DNA of 64,000 nucleotides. Source: an uncultured Alistipes sp. (GTDB lineage: Bacteria; Bacteroidota; Bacteroidia; Bacteroidales; Rikenellaceae). Position 1 is the stretch's first letter. Each line of letters starts with the position of its first letter. Below the pieces are notes generated by a model, which made no database searches, was not told where the DNA came from, and saw only the letters and a program-made list of their open reading frames with translations. Made by a program: the position numbers and the translations under genes. Below, piece after piece: positions 61,660-64,000 of this stretch. The DNA lies in NCBI RefSeq assembly GCF_910580175.1, contig NZ_CAJTXD010000004.1, positions 148,379-212,378 on the forward strand, in the 5' to 3' direction.

Positions 61660-62437
61660 GAATTTTGTGTGGTTGTGTTAATTCGTATAAAGCATCCAGA
61701 GCTTTTTCTCCTCCGTATTTAAAACGTTGCTCCCATTGTTGTAATATCTCGGGAGTAAGATTATACAAATGAGTCATGTTCATTGGGTAAGCTATATTTA
61801 ATGAGGAATCTGCAGCTTTCTCCAATAAAACGCCACCTGTGCTGAACATGTTGATAGTTTTTCGTTTGGGCAAATGTTTTCCAATAATTCGAGTCGTTTC
61901 TATCTCTCCGTATATCCAAGGAGACAGTGTGCGATTTTCTATTCCGGACATTATAGAAACGGAATTTTCTGTATTGAGAAAAAATACGCATTCTGTTTTG
62001 TCGATCATTTTATTTAGTGCTGTCATTAACAGCATGTGCACATGACTTGTCGAATAATTCCTTTTATCGTAATCATATGAATTCGGTTTGTTGTTTTGGC
62101 AATATCGATTATCCAATATTTTCAACAAATCATTTGCATAGCCCCATACGCAAGAATCAATAAAGGCTTTCAATCCGAATTTGTTCAGCAGCCATCCGGC
62201 CAATGCAATCGCCAAACTTTCGTCTTTATGGGAGTGAGAGATGAAAATATGAGCATTTACCTCTGGGAACCAATCTTTTTGGATTTCTTCTGCATCAAGA
62301 ATTCCATTATCGATAATGTATGATTCAAGACTCGGCCGAATTGTTTTCTGAAAGTCTTCGTATAAATTTTTGCCGTACTGATAATTCAGTGCATTTTGGG
62401 TAAATGTCGCGTCTGTTAAATTATATCCCCTATACAT
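61652..62437 (-). CDS. TIR-domain protein, probable NADase
   Basis: The 261-residue protein has an N-terminal helical leader (1-60). A TIR-fold core follows, with HIFISHSHKDESLAIALAGWL (63-83) and GLKAFIDSCVWG. SPWIYGEIETTR places Trp174 and Glu178 as W-x3-E, where TIR NADases keep the catalytic Glu. A variable helical C-terminus (about 200-261) ends it. Bacterial TIR proteins cleave NAD+ or make signal nucleotides during phage infection. It is the first clear gene of the TIR-TM-helicase run and overlaps the TM gene by 8 bases. No TAnnTTTG promoter is visible before it. Confidence 0.83.
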   Translation of the reverse strand: MYRGYNLTDATFTQNALNYQYGKNLYEDFQKTIRPSLESYIIDNGILDAEEIQKDWFPEVNAHIFISHSHKDESLAIALAGWLLNKFGLKAFIDSCVWGYANDLLKILDNRYCQNNKPNSYDYDKRNYSTSHVHMLLMTALNKMIDKTECVFFLNTENSVSIMSGIENRTLSPWIYGEIETTRIIGKHLPKRKTINMFSTGGVLLEKAADSSLNIAYPMNMTHLYNLTPEILQQWEQRFKYGGEKALDALYELTQPHKIHG

Positions 62438-62447
62438 AATTCAGATT

Positions 62448-62648
62448 TCAATTGCTTATTAAAAGTTGAGACAGTATTTTTGCTCTGAAAATTAGTTGTT
62501 CTTGCTTGGGTTGGATAATTTTCTTTTTATTTTCAAAGATAGATATTTTATTGGATTTGAGAATAAAAAGCAAGATATTATTTAATCTGTTTGTGCTATT
62601 GGATTTTTCTGTTAGAGAGATTCTGACGTCTGGAATTTGTTGTAACAT
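62448..62648 (-). CDS. Possible small protein upstream of the TIR gene
   Basis: A 66-codon frame, Asn/Ile/Lys/Ser-rich, ends 10 bases before the TIR start. It matches no family I know. It could be a real leader protein of the cassette or a chance frame in AT-rich DNA. Confidence 0.3.
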   Translation of the reverse strand: MLQQIPDVRISLTEKSNSTNRLNNILLFILKSNKISIFENKKKIIQPKQEQLIFRAKILSQLLISN

Positions 62649-62761
62649 GATAGTTTGATGAGTGGCCTATTTCATATAACTTTATATGTTCGCATTGTGT
62701 CGAGAAGTATCGGAATTGGTATAATGCGATATCAATAGGAACTATTTATTTGTAATGATAT
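62649..62761. other. AT-rich spacer at the right of the cassette
   Basis: About 110 very AT-rich bases between the small frame and the RhuM remnant. No consensus promoter, although the cassette's promoter is expected here. Confidence 0.4.
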
Positions 62762-63095
62762 TTAACCCAATTGCTGGCCGAACTTATTGATATTCCTGCG
62801 TGCTATATTTATTTCTTGGGTTGCACCAACCCCTGTTTTGCAGCGGTGCGATTTCACGCGATAGCCGACTGAAATAATCACGTCGAGGTTGTAGTAGTTC
62901 GTATCGTAGCTTTTGCCGACGGCGGCAGCTGTTGTAAATTTTGCAACAACTGATTTCCGGACAAATCCTACTCCTCGAAAATGTTCTTCAAGTGGCGCGA
63001 AATCACGGATTTGTCCCTGTCAAACAGCGCTGCCATCTGATCTTGGGTCAGCCAGACAGTCTCCTCGTCCATATGGACGTCGATTTTGATTCAGG
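62762..63095 (-). pseudogene. Frameshifted remnant of a RhuM-family gene
   Basis: Minus-strand reading gives IKIDVHMDEETVWLTQDQMA and LFDRDKSVISRHLKNIFEE, then a stop (62968-62970). A second frame continues KSVVAKFTTAAAVGKSYDTN and YYNLDVIISVGYRVKSHR, then loses similarity and stops at 62762-62764. Together these are the first 100 or so residues of the virulence RhuM family (an N-terminal winged-helix-like domain) with a frameshift, no proper start and the C-terminal two thirds missing. RhuM genes travel with restriction and other mobile islands, so this marks past gene turnover at the site. Confidence 0.75.
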
Positions 63096-63101
63096 AACCG
63101 A

Positions 63102-63136
63102 TTTTCGACAGATTTTTTGGATGAAATTATTTTCCC
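63102..63136. repeat. Right copy of the 34-35 bp direct repeat
   Basis: Same sequence and orientation as 58365-58398 with one substitution and one extra T. It lies between the RhuM remnant and the HipA stop. Confidence 0.8.
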
Positions 63137-63150
63137 TGTGGTGTATGCGG

Positions 63151-64000
63151 CTATTTTAGTTGTCCGATTCTTTCTGCAATAAGTGCTTTGTATTTGCCTT
63201 TCATCTGGTCGGGCAGAAACGAAACGTCGATCCACTCGTTCCATTTCGGAATGGCCTTGATGAACTTCTTGAATAGGTTGTCGATTACCTTTTCGTCCAT
63301 GCCTGACGCCGTCATTGCCTGCACGAAATCGCTGCGGCGGAGCTTGCGTTTGCGGCCGTTCAGCGTCAGGGCCAATTCCTCGGCGTCTTCGGGTAAAACG
63401 AGCGCTGTCGATAGCAGGTCATAAGCCGGTGTCAGCCCATAAACACCCTGATTCCGGCTATACAGCGAAAAGTTTTTGAGGTGCATGTCGGCATTGCCCG
63501 TGAGCCACGAGAACAATACCTGTTCCCAGAAATTGACGGCATCCAGTTTCGGGGCGGAAGAGTAGCGCAGAATCGTTTTGGCTATCTGCTCGTAGGAGCC
63601 TTTGTATTTGTGTTCGGTCAGTCGTTCGGAGAGCTGGCAGAGGTCTTCCATCGGGTATTTTTCGCCGCGGGGCCCTCGGTCGATGCGGCGTGTGATGTAG
63701 CACAACTCCCCGTCGGCAAAGCGGACGAGCGAGTGGGGGACGACCTGCATTTTCGCAGCTTCGGCTATGTGCATGGTCAAATCTTCCAGTTCCGGCAAGT
63801 GCGGATAATGTTCGGTCTGCGGTTTGAGGATATAGCGGCCCCAGAGACCGACGATCGTGAAGCGTTCCGGGGTGCCTTTGCCCGCTTTGGCAATATCGAG
63901 CGACAGCTTCGCCTGCACTCCGGTCAGCGTCGTTTGGCTGCGGATTACCTCGCGGGCAAGTTCCGCAATATTGGCGCGCGTGTAGGGGAGCAAAGGAGCT
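63151..64000 (-). CDS. hipA: HipA-like kinase of a toxin-antitoxin system (5' cut by window)
   Basis: The frame runs to the right edge and gives the last 282 residues; the start lies outside the window. HipA motifs are present: the Gly-rich loop region LTGVQAKLSLD, GRYILKPQ (ATP Lys), catalytic LTGNADMHLKNFSL and metal-binding PAYDLLST. HipA phosphorylates glutamyl-tRNA synthetase and induces dormancy. In Bacteroides-type loci the N-terminal HipA domain and a HipB-like antitoxin are separate upstream genes, which would lie past base 64000. The TTG at 63991-63993 is not needed as a start, as the frame continues. Confidence 0.88.
   Translation of the reverse strand, partial: APLLPYTRANIAELAREVIRSQTTLTGVQAKLSLDIAKAGKGTPERFTIVGLWGRYILKPQTEHYPHLPELEDLTMHIAEAAKMQVVPHSLVRFADGELCYITRRIDRGPRGEKYPMEDLCQLSERLTEHKYKGSYEQIAKTILRYSSAPKLDAVNFWEQVLFSWLTGNADMHLKNFSLYSRNQGVYGLTPAYDLLSTALVLPEDAEELALTLNGRKRKLRRSDFVQAMTASGMDEKVIDNLFKKFIKAIPKWNEWIDVSFLPDQMKGKYKALIAERIGQLK

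Noticed and set aside
1..64000. CRISPR arrays, tRNA or rRNA genes, IS elements
   Set aside because: I looked for regular spaced repeats, tRNA T-loop and acceptor patterns, rRNA segments and transposase motifs and found none; the 34-35 bp repeat has only two copies.

Overview
The window comes from a high-GC member of the Bacteroidales and most resembles Alistipes (Rikenellaceae). That placement is inferred from gene content and style, with no database check. The grounds are: about twenty promoters of the Bacteroidetes -7 type TAnnTTTG; a SusC/SusD pair with BACON, DUF4458 and DUF1573 lipoproteins; a type III glutamine synthetase; the rpmB-rpmG-DUF4295 cluster; and RNase Y beside ZapA.

Layout. 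1-19 kb is core genome: gcvT, an HD hydrolase, the zapB-like/zapA/(putative 6S RNA)/rny group, ftsY-rimO, three small translation genes, pyrD-cinA, pdxB, an agmatinase-family gene, nhaA and two FKBP lipoproteins. 18.4-21 kb holds a DUF3127 protein, a candidate small RNA and an EamA transporter. glnN (21.0-23.2 kb) follows a long A-tract-rich control region. 23.3-38.7 kb is one minus-strand locus of nine secreted or surface proteins headed by SusC/SusD. It carries a subtilisin-like protease and no carbohydrate enzyme, so peptide or protein capture is the likely job. 39-52 kb returns to housekeeping: rpsU, an HhH protein, a BamA/TamA-type barrel, a zinc-ligand-poor DksA homologue, ileS, an MsbA-like ABC exporter, rnhA and valS. 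52.2-57.3 kb on the plus strand is lon followed by the Kdo genes kdsB-kdsA-kdsD, with lipid A-core supply as their common theme.

57.3-64 kb is accessory DNA. It has a GIY-YIG/DUF4357 protein, then an AT-rich cassette of three closely packed minus-strand genes: a TIR-domain protein, a small multi-TM protein and an SF1 helicase fused to a Vsr/DUF559-like nuclease. A near-identical 34-35 bp direct repeat lies at both ends of the cassette. A frameshifted RhuM-like remnant and a HipA kinase (cut by the window edge) lie to the right. This cassette is the best candidate for an undescribed, probably anti-phage, system.

Two G9 tracts stand out. One lies in the spacer of a promoter driving the candidate small RNA at 19.3 kb. 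The other sits just after the SusC signal peptide. Both could allow slipped-strand phase variation.
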